Positions 53,043 to 62,912 of a DNA stretch of 64,000 nt are shown here, piece by piece. Position 1 is the first letter of the stretch, and every line of letters starts with the position of its first letter. The stretch covers positions 1,984,001-2,048,000 of the forward strand of contig OZ260083.1 of NCBI GenBank assembly GCA_965284435.1, given 5' to 3'. Origin of the DNA: CAIYZT01 sp947461435. Its GTDB lineage: Bacteria > Pseudomonadota > Alphaproteobacteria > Rhodobacterales > Rhodobacteraceae. Below the pieces are notes generated by a model that was not told the DNA's origin, ran no database searches, and saw only the letters and a list, made by a program, of their open reading frames with translations. Made by a program: the position numbers and the translations under genes.

Positions 53043-54320
53043 TCAGACTTTCAGGATGGACCGGCCAGCGAATTCGGCGGTCTCGCCCAGCATTTCCTCG
53101 ATGCGGATCAACTGGTTGTATTTGGCCAACCGATCCGAACGTGACAGGGATCCGGTTTTGATCTGACCGCAGTTTGTCGCCACTGCAAGGTCTGCGATGG
53201 TGGCATCTTCGGTCTCGCCCGAACGGTGCGACATCACATTGGTATACCGCGCCCGATGGGCCATATCGACGGCCTGCAGGGTTTCGGTCAGGGTGCCGAT
53301 CTGGTTGACCTTCACCAACATGGAATTGGCGCAACCACGCGCAATGCCTTCGGCAAGGCGGCGCGGGTTGGTGACGAACAAATCATCGCCCACCAATTGA
53401 ATCTTGCTGCCCAAACGGTCGGTCAGCAGTTTCCAGCCCTCCCAATCATCTTCCGAACACCCATCTTCGATGGAGATGATCGGATAATCGGCCGCAAGAC
53501 CTGCAAGGAAATCGACATTCTGCTCAATGCTCAGCGATTTGCCTTCGCCCTTCATCTCGTATTTGCCACCCTTGAAATATTCGGTGGCCGCGCAATCCAG
53601 TGCAAGGCAGATATCATCCCCCGGCGTGTACCCGGCCTTTTCAATGGATTTCAAAATGAAATCAAGCGCGTCGCGGGCAGAGCTCAAGTTCGGTGCAAAG
53701 CCGCCCTCATCGCCGATTCCGGTGTTATGCCCGGCGTCTTGAAGTTCTTTCTTCAACGTGTGGAACACTTCAGAGCCCATACGAACCGCCTCGCGGATGT
53801 TTGCCGCTCCGACCGGCATGATCATGAATTCCTGAATGTCGATCGGGTTGTCTGCGTGTTCTCCTCCGTTGATGATGTTCATCATCGGAACCGGCAAAAC
53901 CCGGGCCGAGGTTCCCCCGATATAACGGTAAAGCGGCTGGCCGGTGAACTCGGCGGCAGCCTTGGCCACTGCCAAGGACACGCCCAGAATCGCATTTGCG
54001 CCAAGACGGCCCTTGTTGGGGGTTCCGTCCATTTCGATCATCGTGCGGTCAATGCCGACCTGCTCAGTGGCATCAAAGCCAACCAGCTCTTCCGCCAACT
54101 CGCCGTTCACGGCCGCCACGGCCTCCAGAACACCTTTGCCCTTGTACCGGGCCTTGTCGCCGTCGCGGCGTTCCACCGCTTCGTGTGCGCCTGTCGACGC
54201 CCCCGAAGGAACGGCTGCGCGGCCCATGGCCCCGCTTTCCAGTACCACATCAACCTCAACCGTGGGATTGCCCCGGCTGTCTAAAATTTCGCGGGCGTGA
54301 ATATCAACAATCGTGCTCAT
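53043..54320 (-). CDS. eno: enolase
   Basis: A 425-residue enolase, which converts 2-phosphoglycerate to phosphoenolpyruvate with magnesium and is also a degradosome partner in some bacteria. IHAREILDSRGNPTVEVDV, SGASTGAHEAVERRD, LLVKVNQIGTLTETL-like (MLVKVNQIGTLTETL) and SHRSGETEDATIADLAVA are the family's signature stretches. ATG at 54320 is the family start. Confidence 0.97.
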   Translation of the reverse strand: MSTIVDIHAREILDSRGNPTVEVDVVLESGAMGRAAVPSGASTGAHEAVERRDGDKARYKGKGVLEAVAAVNGELAEELVGFDATEQVGIDRTMIEMDGTPNKGRLGANAILGVSLAVAKAAAEFTGQPLYRYIGGTSARVLPVPMMNIINGGEHADNPIDIQEFMIMPVGAANIREAVRMGSEVFHTLKKELQDAGHNTGIGDEGGFAPNLSSARDALDFILKSIEKAGYTPGDDICLALDCAATEYFKGGKYEMKGEGKSLSIEQNVDFLAGLAADYPIISIEDGCSEDDWEGWKLLTDRLGSKIQLVGDDLFVTNPRRLAEGIARGCANSMLVKVNQIGTLTETLQAVDMAHRARYTNVMSHRSGETEDATIADLAVATNCGQIKTGSLSRSDRLAKYNQLIRIEEMLGETAEFAGRSILKV

Positions 54321-54475
54321 GGGCAGGGGCTCCATCGTGCAAAGGGTGCTCTCTCGGCCCGTTTAGCGGGGGTTTGTGACAGAAGAAAGGGCCATGGCTC
54401 ACCCTTGGGGCATTGTCGCCCAGATTTCTGCGATGCATCCGGTCCGCACGGCGCATCTGGCGTGCGGTGCACACC

Positions 54476-55354
54476 CTATACCCCGGCCGCTTTCCGCCGC
54501 GCCCGTTCGCGCGCAAAGGAGTAAAGCCCCGACCCGATGATCAGCCCGGCCCCAGCAAGGGTCAGCATGTCCAGACTTTCCCCAAAGACAAAGGTGCCAA
54601 TCGCGATGGCAAAGATCAAACGTGAGTACCGAAACGGCGATACCACCGACACCTCGCCAACCCGCGTGGCCGCAGTGATCGCCCAATAGCCCGCCGTGCC
54701 AAAGGCAAAGGCCCCGATCAACAACACCGATTGCCCCAAATCCGGCAGGACGGGCGTTTGAAACGGCATCATCCCAGCCCCCAGAACGGCAACCGATGCA
54801 ATGCCCCAGGCAGAAACCTGATTGTTCGAAATTGTGTGCGGAATTTTCCGCGATGCCAGATCGCGCAGCGCCAAACCTGCCACAGTTACCAGCACCCACA
54901 GCCCGGCCGGGCGAAACCCGTCCATCCCGGGCCGGATCACCATGATGACCCCTACAAAGCCCAGACCAATCGCCGTCCAGCGCCGCCAGCCCACCCGCTC
55001 GCCCATGAACAAAGCCGCCGCCATGGTGACCGCCAAAGGCATCGCTTGCAAAACGGCCGAAACCGTCGCCAACGGAACCGAGGCGAGGGCAGTGATATAG
55101 GCGATCGTGCCGATCATCTCGCCGGCATTGCGGGCCATCACCCAAGGATGCAGCGCAGCGCCGATCAGGGTGCGGTTGCCCTCCCGGCGCACAAGCAACG
55201 CAAAGAACGCGAATCCGAAGACCGCCGTCAACAAAAGGATCTGTCCCGTCGGCAAATTCTGCGCCGCGAATTTCAGGAACATGTCCTCGACCGCAAAGAA
55301 CGCCATGGATGCAGACATCAGCCCGATGCCGCGCAGGTTTTCGGCTGGGTTCAC
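54476..55354 (-). CDS. EamA/DMT family transporter
   Basis: A 292-residue, ten-helix drug/metabolite transporter with two EamA halves. MSASMAFFAVEDMFLKF, PLATVSAVLQAMPLAVTM and YSRLIFAIAIGTFVFGE are typical. Starts with GTG at 55354, overlapping the fur stop by four bases. Substrate unknown. Confidence 0.85.
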   Translation of the reverse strand: MNPAENLRGIGLMSASMAFFAVEDMFLKFAAQNLPTGQILLLTAVFGFAFFALLVRREGNRTLIGAALHPWVMARNAGEMIGTIAYITALASVPLATVSAVLQAMPLAVTMAAALFMGERVGWRRWTAIGLGFVGVIMVIRPGMDGFRPAGLWVLVTVAGLALRDLASRKIPHTISNNQVSAWGIASVAVLGAGMMPFQTPVLPDLGQSVLLIGAFAFGTAGYWAITAATRVGEVSVVSPFRYSRLIFAIAIGTFVFGESLDMLTLAGAGLIIGSGLYSFARERARRKAAGV

Positions 55355-55758
55355 TTGCGCACCGGTATGCCCAACAGCTCTAACCGATGCCCGATCAGAC
55401 GAAACCCAAGCCGGGCGGCAATCTTTTCCTGCAAGGCTTCAATCTCGGGGTCGATGAATTCAATCACCTGACCGGTCGACACGTCAATCAGATGATCGTG
55501 GTGGTCGCGTTCGGCATCTTCATAGCGCGCGCGACCATCCCCAAATTCCAATTTGTCCAAAATGCCGGATTCTTCGAACAATTTCACAGTCCGGTACACC
55601 GTCGCGAGCGAGATCCGCGGATCGATCGCCGACGCGCGCACATGAATCTCTTCCACATCGGGATGGTCCTCGGCATCGCCGATCACGCGGGCCAGAACCC
55701 GACGTTGATCCGTCATCCTAAGGCCCTTTGCCTCGCAGCGGGCGATGATATTGGTCAT
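55351..55758 (-). CDS. Fur family regulator (Fur/Mur type)
   Basis: A 135-residue Fur-family metalloregulator. The winged-helix part includes RMTDQRRVLARVIGD and ISLATVYRTVKLFEESG; the metal region is ERDHHDHLIDVSTGQVIEF, lacking the C-terminal CxxC zinc pairs. In Alphaproteobacteria this form is the Fur/Mur protein that responds to manganese or iron. Its stop overlaps the EamA transporter start, so the pair is coupled. Confidence 0.9.
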   Translation of the reverse strand: MTNIIARCEAKGLRMTDQRRVLARVIGDAEDHPDVEEIHVRASAIDPRISLATVYRTVKLFEESGILDKLEFGDGRARYEDAERDHHDHLIDVSTGQVIEFIDPEIEALQEKIAARLGFRLIGHRLELLGIPVRK

Positions 55759-55890
55759 GACGGCCCCATCAGCTCAGCAGTGTTTTCGCCGCTTTAGGCG
55801 ATGTTTGCCCGTTCTGCCAGCTATTTTGGGCGATTGACCTTCCCGGCGTGCCCCGACAGGGTGCGCCAACGCCACGCAAGGAGCACAGAT

Positions 55891-56769
55891 ATGCGCAAGG
55901 ACCGGTTAGACAGCGTCGGATTGGCGGCGCTGCTGGGGGTGACGCTGTTGCTTGCGGGCAATCAGATCATCGTCAAAGAGGTCAATACCGGGCTTCAACC
56001 GGTGTTCTTCGCCGGACTGCGGTCGGCCCTGGCCATTGTTTTTGTGGCGGGTTGGCTGTGGTTTCGCGGTCTGCTTGGTCGTCTGCGCTGGGCCGATCTG
56101 GGGCCCGGTCTGTTGATGGGGGCGGTTTTCGCGGCCGAGTTTTTGTGCTTGTTCATGGCGCTGGATCTGACGGCGGTGGGCCGTGCCGCGGTGATTTTTT
56201 ATTCCATGCCGCTGTGGATGGCGATTCTGGCGCATTTTGGTTTGCCCAACGAACGCATCACGCCGATCCGCGCCTTGGGGTTGGTTCTGGCTTTCGTCGG
56301 AACGGCATGGGCCATCTTGTCCAAAAGCCCCGCGGGCCACGCCAATATCTGGGGTGATCTTTTCGCCTTGGGGGGCGCTTGGGGATGGACCGGAACCGCC
56401 TTTATCGCGCGGGCCACACGAATGCGCGACGCTGGCCCCGAGGCGCAATTGTTCTGGATGGTTGCCGTCTCCGCCCCGATCTTGTTGCTGGCCGCCCCCT
56501 TCTTCGGCCCTTTGATCCGCGATATCGAACCGATGCACTGGGTCTGGCTGATCTTTCAGGCCTCCATCGTGGTGGCAGGCGGATTCATTTCGTGGCTTTG
56601 GCTTTTGTCCGTCTATCCCACCTCGACTGTGGCATCTTTCTCCTTTCTGACACCAATTTTTGCGATGGCTTTGGGCTATCTGATCTTCAAAGAGCCGCTT
56701 GTGCCGGGTTTGATCGCGGCCGCCTGTCTGGTTGGGGCGGGAATCGTTCTGATCAACAGACGCGGGTGA
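55891..56769 (+). CDS. EamA/DMT family transporter
   Basis: A 292-residue ten-helix transporter with two EamA domains; segments such as AVIFYSMPLWMAILAHF and PTSTVASFSFLTPIFAMAL are typical. AAGGAG at 55879-55884 supports the ATG at 55891 rather than the long upstream start at 55801. It is divergent from fur. Substrate unknown. Confidence 0.87.
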   Translation: MRKDRLDSVGLAALLGVTLLLAGNQIIVKEVNTGLQPVFFAGLRSALAIVFVAGWLWFRGLLGRLRWADLGPGLLMGAVFAAEFLCLFMALDLTAVGRAAVIFYSMPLWMAILAHFGLPNERITPIRALGLVLAFVGTAWAILSKSPAGHANIWGDLFALGGAWGWTGTAFIARATRMRDAGPEAQLFWMVAVSAPILLLAAPFFGPLIRDIEPMHWVWLIFQASIVVAGGFISWLWLLSVYPTSTVASFSFLTPIFAMALGYLIFKEPLVPGLIAAACLVGAGIVLINRRG

Positions 56770-57193
56770 CGATCGGAAACTTGGCCCGCCTCGCAGACTT
56801 TCGGTGCGAAGGCGCTCCGGCAAGTCCACCAAATATCTGATAAAACCGCGACAGTTGAAGTGGCGCGTCAAGCCGCTTGCTGGCGCTTGCTTTCGCCAAG
56901 ATCACAGTTGTGTGACGCCACCCCTAGAAGAGGCGCTTAGGTCAAGCACAAAATCTAGTGGGTAAGTCAGATATTTTCGTTGAAAGCGCATCGGATTTGC
57001 TTCAGGTTGGTCCAGTTGTCGAAGCGGGCACTACATTTAGTGGCGTATTCGGGCGCAACCTGGAAATCGGCACACCATCTATGGTGGCATCCCTGCTCAA
57101 AAAGGGGGAAAGCGATATCCGGGGCGCTAGGCGGTATTGGGGACACGGGGCAGGCTGCCTGAGACAGCCGCCCACATTGGACAGGACGGGGCC
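56770..57193. other. intergenic region upstream of nrdJ
   Basis: About 424 bases without a convincing gene. A 79-residue frame (56958-57197) shows no family resemblance and overlaps the nrdJ start. A weak inverted repeat (GTGGCG.../...CGCCAC around 56861-56923) and an NrdR-like box are present. I see no cobalamin riboswitch. Confidence 0.6.
56946..56961. promoter_or_regulatory. candidate NrdR box
   Basis: GCACAAAATCTAGTGG matches 12 of 16 positions of the NrdR consensus acaCwAtATaTwGTgt. It lies about 235 bases before nrdJ. NrdR boxes normally come in pairs about 31 bases apart and no second copy is visible, so the call is tentative. Confidence 0.35.
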
Positions 57194-60100
57194 ATGAAAA
57201 TTGAGCGGAAGTTTACAACGGAATCGAGCGGTGCATATGGCGCTCTGGAATTTGGACTGACCACATCAGAGATTCGCAATCCCGATGGCAAGATCGTGTT
57301 TCGCAACGAAGCGGTCGAAGTGCCCTCGGGCTGGAGCCAGGTTGCCTCCGACGTGCTGGCGCAGAAGTATTTCCGCAAAGCCGGGATTCCAGCCGTTCTG
57401 AAAAAGGTCAAAGAAAAAGGGATGCCAGAGTTTTTGTGGCGGTCGATCCCCGATCAAGAGGCCTTGGCAAAACTTCCCGCCGATCAGCGCCTTGTCGGCG
57501 AGACCAGCGCCAAGCAAGTGTTTGATCGTCTGGCAGGGGCTTGGGCCTATTGGGGCTGGAAGGGCGGCTATTTCACCACCGAAGCCGATGCAAAATCATA
57601 CTATGATGAGATGCGCTACATGCTGGCCCGCCAGATGGCCGCGCCCAATTCGCCGCAATGGTTCAACACAGGTCTGCACTGGGCTTACGGCATCGACGGG
57701 CCGTCGCAAGGGCATTATTACGTCGATCATCAGACCGGCGTGTTGACCAAATCCACCAGCGCTTATGAACATCCCCAACCGCATGCCTGCTTCATTCAGT
57801 CTGTCCGCGATGATCTGGTGGGCGACGGCGGCATCATGGACCTTTGGGTGCGCGAGGCCCGTCTGTTCAAATATGGTTCGGGAACGGGCACCAATTTTTC
57901 CAGTCTGCGCGGCGAGGGCGAAAAGCTTTCGGGCGGCGGAAAGTCATCCGGATTGATGGGCTTTTTGAAGATTGGCGATCGGGCGGCGGGCGCGATCAAA
58001 TCCGGCGGTACCACGCGCCGCGCGGCAAAGATGGTGATCTGCGACATGGATCACCCCGATGTCGAGGCGTTCATCAACTGGAAAGTCATCGAAGAGCAAA
58101 AAGTGGCGGCCTTGGTGGCAGGGTCAAAAGCGCACGAACTGCGCCTGAACGACATATTCGCCGCGATCCGCACGTGGGATGGCGCATCGGAAGACTCGGT
58201 TGATCCCGCCAAGAACCCCAGTCTGAAATCGGCGATCCGCGCCGCCAAGAAGGCGATGATCCCCGACACCTACACCAACCGTGTCTTGCAATATGCCAAG
58301 CAGGGCTTCACCTCGATCGAATTTCCGACCTACGATGTGGATTGGGATTCCGAAGCTTACATGACGGTGTCAGGCCAGAATTCGAACAATTCTGTGCGCG
58401 TCACGGACAGTTTCCTGACGGCCGTGAAAGACGATCTGCCGTGGGAATTGATCCGCCGGACCGATGGCAAAGTGGCCAAGACGGTTTCTGCCCGTGAACT
58501 GTGGGACCAGATCGGACATGCCGCCTGGGCCTGCGCGGATCCCGGGATTCAGTTTCACGACACGGTCAACGCCTGGCACACCTGCCCCGAAGATGGCGCG
58601 ATCCGCGGATCCAACCCCTGCTCGGAATACATGTTCCTTGATGATACGGCCTGCAATCTTGCCTCGATGAACCTGCTGACCTTCTTTGCGGGCGGAAAGT
58701 TTGATGCGGAATCCTATGTTCACGCCACGCGTTTGTGGACAGTGACCTTGGAAATCTCCGTCATGATGGCGCAGTTCCCGTCGCAAGAGATTGCCCAGAA
58801 ATCCTATGATTTCCGGACGCTTGGTCTTGGCTATGCCAATATCGGTGGTCTGTTGATGAATATGGGCCTCGGCTATGACAGCCGTGAAGGCCGCGCGCTT
58901 TGCGGCGCTTTGACCGCATTGATGACCGGTGTGACCTATGCCACCTCTGCCGAGATGGCCAAGGAACTTGGCCCCTTCGCAGGGTATCAGCGCAATGCCG
59001 AACACATGTTGCGCGTGATCCGCAACCACCGTTCTGCCGCTATTGGGACAGGATTTTACGAAGGGTTGAACGTCAATCCGGTGATCTTGGATGCAGCCAA
59101 TTGCCCCGACAAGACGCTGATCACCATGGCGCGCGGCGCCTGGGACGAGGCTTTGGCCTTGGGAGAGGCGCATGGCTATCGCAACGCCCAAACAACGGTT
59201 ATCGCACCAACTGGAACCATCGGCCTTGTGATGGATTGCGATACCACCGGGATCGAGCCGGACTTTGCCCTTGTGAAGTTCAAAAAGCTGGCGGGCGGCG
59301 GGTATTTCAAGATCATCAACCAATCCGTTCCGGCGGCCTTGGAAAAGCTTGGATACTCCACCTCACAATCGGCCGAGATTGTGGCCTATGCGGTTGGCCA
59401 TGGCTCGATCGGCAACTGCCCGGGCATCAACACCACCTCGTTGATCGGCCACGGCTTTGGCCCGCGCGAGCTTGAGAAAATCGAAGCCGCCTTGCCCTCG
59501 GCCTTCGACATCCGCTTTGTCTTCAACCAATGGACGCTCGGCGAAGACTTCTGCAAAGGCTCGCTTGGCATCCCGGCCGACAAATTGGCCGACCCAACCT
59601 TCGATCTTTTGCGTCATCTTGGCTTTACCAAAGCCCAGATTGATGCCGCCAATGATCATGTTTGCGGAACGATGACATTGGAAGGCGCGCCTTTCCTGAA
59701 AAAAGAGCACTATTCCGTCTTCGATTGCGCCAACCCGTGTGGAAAGACTGGCAAACGCTTTTTGTCCGTCGATAGCCACATCTACATGATGGCGGCGGCC
59801 CAGTCGTTTATCTCGGGCGCGATCTCCAAGACGATCAACATGCCGAACTCCGCCTCGATTACCGATACCTTGGCCGCTTACGAGTTGTCGCACTCCTTGG
59901 GGATCAAGGCCAACGCGCTGTACCGCGATGGATCCAAACTAAGCCAACCCCTTGCCTCTGCCCTGATCGAAGACGACGAAGAAGCCGAAGAAATTCTTGC
60001 TTCGGGTTCCGCACAAGAAAAGGCAGTCGTTCTGGCCGAGAAGATCGTGGAAAAGATCATCATCAAAGAGGTGATCCGCACCAACCGCGAAAAACTGCCA

Positions 60101-60880
60101 GAACGGCGGAAAGGCTATACCCAAAAGGCCATCGTTGGCGGGCACAAGGTTTACCTGCGCACCGGCGAATACGGCGATGGGCGTCTGGGAGAGATCTTTA
60201 TCGACATGCACAAGGAAGGCGCGGGCTTCCGCGCCATGATGAACAACTTCGCCATCGCGATTTCGGTGGGTCTGCAATACGGCGTGCCCTTGGAAGAATA
60301 CGTCGAGGCGTTCACCTTCACCCGGTTTGAACCCGCGGGCATGGTGCAGGGCAATGACAGCATCAAGAACGCGACATCGATCCTTGACTATATCTTCCGC
60401 GAACTGGCCGTATCCTATCTGGACCGCACGGATCTGGCCCATGTCAAACCGCAAGGCCACGCATTTGACGATCTGGGCCGGGGCGAAGAAGAGGGCAAGC
60501 GCAACATCGGCGATGTCAGCGATGCGGCGGCGTCCAAGTCGGTGGAACTTCTGCGCTCCATCTCGTCAACCGGATATCTGCGCAAGCGGCTGCCGCAAGA
60601 GTTGATGGTGTTTCAAGGCGGCATGGGAACGGTTGCCTTGGCTGGGGGCGACCCCATGACGGCGCTCAACATGATTGTGCCGGAAACGGCGCTGGGCGGG
60701 GGGGCATTCTCGACGGCAACAGCCCTGAGCACGGGAACGGTGGGCATGGATGCTCGGGTGAAAGCGAAGATGCAGGGCTATGAGGGCGACCCTTGTGGCG
60801 AGTGTGGCAACTACACGCTGGTGCGCAATGGCACCTGCATGAAGTGCAACACCTGCGGCGGAACAAGTGGCTGCAGCTGA
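57194..60880 (+). CDS. nrdJ: adenosylcobalamin-dependent (class II) ribonucleotide reductase
   Basis: A 1228-residue class II reductase that turns ribonucleotides into deoxyribonucleotides with a B12-made thiyl radical and no oxygen need. Landmarks: PNSPQWFNTGL, the active-site cysteine in PHACFIQSV, FKYGSGTGTNFSSLRGEG, and the NPCSEYMFLDDTACNLASM region. The C-terminal tail holds the redox or zinc-like cysteines (CGECGNY, CMKCNTCGG). AGGACGGGG stands before the ATG at 57194; the longer frame from 57137 is unlikely. The B12 synthesis genes cobS and cobT lie in the same window. Confidence 0.96.
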   Translation: MKIERKFTTESSGAYGALEFGLTTSEIRNPDGKIVFRNEAVEVPSGWSQVASDVLAQKYFRKAGIPAVLKKVKEKGMPEFLWRSIPDQEALAKLPADQRLVGETSAKQVFDRLAGAWAYWGWKGGYFTTEADAKSYYDEMRYMLARQMAAPNSPQWFNTGLHWAYGIDGPSQGHYYVDHQTGVLTKSTSAYEHPQPHACFIQSVRDDLVGDGGIMDLWVREARLFKYGSGTGTNFSSLRGEGEKLSGGGKSSGLMGFLKIGDRAAGAIKSGGTTRRAAKMVICDMDHPDVEAFINWKVIEEQKVAALVAGSKAHELRLNDIFAAIRTWDGASEDSVDPAKNPSLKSAIRAAKKAMIPDTYTNRVLQYAKQGFTSIEFPTYDVDWDSEAYMTVSGQNSNNSVRVTDSFLTAVKDDLPWELIRRTDGKVAKTVSARELWDQIGHAAWACADPGIQFHDTVNAWHTCPEDGAIRGSNPCSEYMFLDDTACNLASMNLLTFFAGGKFDAESYVHATRLWTVTLEISVMMAQFPSQEIAQKSYDFRTLGLGYANIGGLLMNMGLGYDSREGRALCGALTALMTGVTYATSAEMAKELGPFAGYQRNAEHMLRVIRNHRSAAIGTGFYEGLNVNPVILDAANCPDKTLITMARGAWDEALALGEAHGYRNAQTTVIAPTGTIGLVMDCDTTGIEPDFALVKFKKLAGGGYFKIINQSVPAALEKLGYSTSQSAEIVAYAVGHGSIGNCPGINTTSLIGHGFGPRELEKIEAALPSAFDIRFVFNQWTLGEDFCKGSLGIPADKLADPTFDLLRHLGFTKAQIDAANDHVCGTMTLEGAPFLKKEHYSVFDCANPCGKTGKRFLSVDSHIYMMAAAQSFISGAISKTINMPNSASITDTLAAYELSHSLGIKANALYRDGSKLSQPLASALIEDDEEAEEILASGSAQEKAVVLAEKIVEKIIIKEVIRTNREKLPERRKGYTQKAIVGGHKVYLRTGEYGDGRLGEIFIDMHKEGAGFRAMMNNFAIAISVGLQYGVPLEEYVEAFTFTRFEPAGMVQGNDSIKNATSILDYIFRELAVSYLDRTDLAHVKPQGHAFDDLGRGEEEGKRNIGDVSDAAASKSVELLRSISSTGYLRKRLPQELMVFQGGMGTVALAGGDPMTALNMIVPETALGGGAFSTATALSTGTVGMDARVKAKMQGYEGDPCGECGNYTLVRNGTCMKCNTCGGTSGCS

Positions 60881-60907
60881 GGCGGAACGTTAGCTGCGAC
60901 CGGCGTC

Positions 60908-60932
60908 GGGGGAGGGGTAACCCTCCCCCTTT
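60908..60932 (+). terminator. intrinsic terminator of nrdJ
   Basis: GGGGGAGGG at 60908-60916 pairs with CCCTCCCCC at 60921-60929, then TTT. It lies 28 bases after the nrdJ stop. Confidence 0.8.
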
Positions 60933-61038
60933 CGCTTTAGGGGGTTTGGCTGTAGGGCGGGCGCGGGTCGATCCTGAGGACCCGGGGCCAGCCCCAGACA
61001 TCAGGAAATTCTTCGGCGTAAAACAGGCGAGGGCGGCG

Positions 61039-62169
61039 ATGGCCACGGGGATCAGCTTTGATATTGCAGCGACGGATGGACGCGCGCGAACGGGTGTTAT
61101 TTCGACCCCCCGCGGTGTCATTCGGACGCCAGCTTTCATGCCCGTCGGCACAGCGGCGACAGTCAAGGCCATGCTGCCAGACTCGGTGCGCGCGACGGGT
61201 GCTGACATCTTGTTGGGCAACACCTATCACCTCATGCTTCGGCCCGGTGCCGAGCGCGTGGCTCGGCTGGGCGGTTTACATAAGTTCATGAACTGGGACC
61301 GGCCCATCTTGACGGATTCGGGCGGATTTCAAGTGATGAGCCTGTCTGCCCTGCGCAAGATGACGGAAGATGGGGTGACGTTTTCGTCGCATATCGACGG
61401 ATCCAAGCATATGCTGAGCCCCGAGCGGAGCATGGAGATTCAGCGTCTGCTGGGCTCGGACATCGTGATGTGTTTCGATGAATGCCCGGCCCTGCCCGCC
61501 ACGGATGAAGCCGTTGCCAAATCGATGCGGCTGTCGATGCGCTGGGCGCAGCGGTCGCGGGATGCGTTCGGGGAGCGGCCGGGACATGCCTTGTTCGGGA
61601 TCATGCAGGGCGGGGTGAACCGGGAGCTGCGCGAGGAATCGGCGGCGGCGCTGCGGGGGATCGGATTTGACGGCTATGCTGTCGGGGGGCTTGCTGTCGG
61701 AGAGGGGCAGGAAGCGATGTTCGGGGTTCTGGATTACGCGCCGGGTTTGCTGCCCGAGGATCGCCCGCGCTATTTGATGGGGGTGGGCAAGCCCGATGAT
61801 ATCGTCGGCGCGGTGGAGCGGGGCATCGATATGATGGACTGTGTGCTGCCCTCGCGGTCCGGGAGGACGGGGCAGGCCTGGACAAGGTGGGGGCAGGTGA
61901 ACATCAAGAATGCCCGCCATCAAGAAGATCCGCGCCCTTTGGATGAAGACTGCACCTGCCCCTGCTGCCGGGGATATTCGCGGGCCTATTTGCACCACGT
62001 TTTCAAATCGCAGGAAATCATCGCGAGCATGCTGCTGACCTGGCATAACCTGCATTATTTTCAAGAATTGATGCAGTCGCTGAGGGAGGCCATCGGGGCG
62101 GGGCGGCTGGCGGCCTTTGCGGGGGTTTTCCGGGACATGCAGACCCGAGGGGATATCGAGGCGCTGTGA
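61039..62169 (+). CDS. tgt: tRNA-guanine transglycosylase (Tgt)
   Basis: A 376-residue enzyme that exchanges guanine for preQ1 at the wobble position of GUN tRNAs. The active aspartates lie in TDSGGFQVMSL and in MDCVLPSRSGRTGQA; the zinc site is CTCPCCRGYSRAYLHH. GCGAGGG precedes the ATG at 61039; the upstream frame beginning within nrdJ is not real. A strong terminator follows. The queuosine synthesis partner queA is not in the window. Confidence 0.96.
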   Translation: MATGISFDIAATDGRARTGVISTPRGVIRTPAFMPVGTAATVKAMLPDSVRATGADILLGNTYHLMLRPGAERVARLGGLHKFMNWDRPILTDSGGFQVMSLSALRKMTEDGVTFSSHIDGSKHMLSPERSMEIQRLLGSDIVMCFDECPALPATDEAVAKSMRLSMRWAQRSRDAFGERPGHALFGIMQGGVNRELREESAAALRGIGFDGYAVGGLAVGEGQEAMFGVLDYAPGLLPEDRPRYLMGVGKPDDIVGAVERGIDMMDCVLPSRSGRTGQAWTRWGQVNIKNARHQEDPRPLDEDCTCPCCRGYSRAYLHHVFKSQEIIASMLLTWHNLHYFQELMQSLREAIGAGRLAAFAGVFRDMQTRGDIEAL

Positions 62170-62177
62170 TTGGGGCG

Positions 62178-62200
62178 CGTCCAGATCTGGACGTTTTTTT
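62178..62200 (+). terminator. intrinsic terminator of tgt
   Basis: The palindrome CGTCCAGATCTGGACG (62178-62193) is followed by seven Ts, eight bases after the tgt stop. Confidence 0.9.
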
Positions 62201-62299
62201 ATTCCTTTTGAAATCAATGGGTTGGTTTTTGGATTTTAACGGATTGGTAAGGGTTGGGGGTTTTGGGGGCGTTCGGAGCGGAGCCGGGGGATGAGGGGA

Positions 62300-62786
62300 A
62301 TAACGGCGGTGGTTGCCCCCCCGGATCCACCCATTCACCGGATCGCCGCCCGCATAGGCATAGCGGTTGGTCCCCACGCCCGGCTCGGTGACCTCCCACC
62401 AGTCGGGCTGGAGGAACATCAGAAGGTCGGGGTCGTAGTAGCGGGCGTTGAGATATTGCAGCCCCGTCTCGGCATCATAGCGCTCGCCGATGTAGCCGTG
62501 GCTTTCGGTGGGGGGTGGTCGTAACAAACTGGGCCGTCAGGTCGCTGGCCCAGTTGCCATAGGGCCGGTAGACCGTCCGCTCCGCCCGCGCCCCGGCGGC
62601 ATCCGTGACCCCACGGACCGACCCCTGGCCGTCGTGGTGAACGGCGGTCCAGGTGAAGGCGGTGGAGTTGGGGGTGGTGAAGGCGAGGCGGAGGGTGGAG
62701 GCCCGGCGCAGAAACACAAGCTTAACAGCGGGCAAAGTGGGAACGAGCCCCGCACCCGCCCCAATTACAAATCGTGCTCACGTTTG
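62300..62786 (-). pseudogene. RHS-repeat core domain remnant, frameshifted
   Basis: Read leftward, the first frame gives WTAVHHDGQGSVRGVTDAAG and TVYRPYGNWASDL, the second continues ESHGYIGERYDAETGLQYL, NARYYDPDLL and RYAYAGGDPVN. Together they are the RHS-associated core that closes toxin shells. The frames change at the C6 run (G6 on the plus strand at 62510-62515), and a second shift near 62340 restores a DPGG motif. The N-terminal shell and any toxin tip are gone; the upstream side runs into an IS3 element. It is a dead fragment, probably left by rearrangement, and it lies convergent with tgt. Confidence 0.8.
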
Positions 62787-62912
62787 ACTAAATGAGACAA
62801 GTATCGACCATCTCGATCCGAGAGAATTACGATCAGGCTTCTTCCTATTTGGTCTTGTCGCGGTTTGGTGCCGCTCCTTTGATAGCGTAATGTGCAGCAA
62901 AGGAGATGAACC

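Noticed and set aside
56770..57193. Cobalamin riboswitch before nrdJ
   Set aside because: No B12-box-like core or paired scaffold seen by eye; a covariance search would decide.
56958..57197. 79-codon frame before nrdJ
   Set aside because: Overlaps the nrdJ start in another frame, no ribosome binding site, no resemblance to known proteins.
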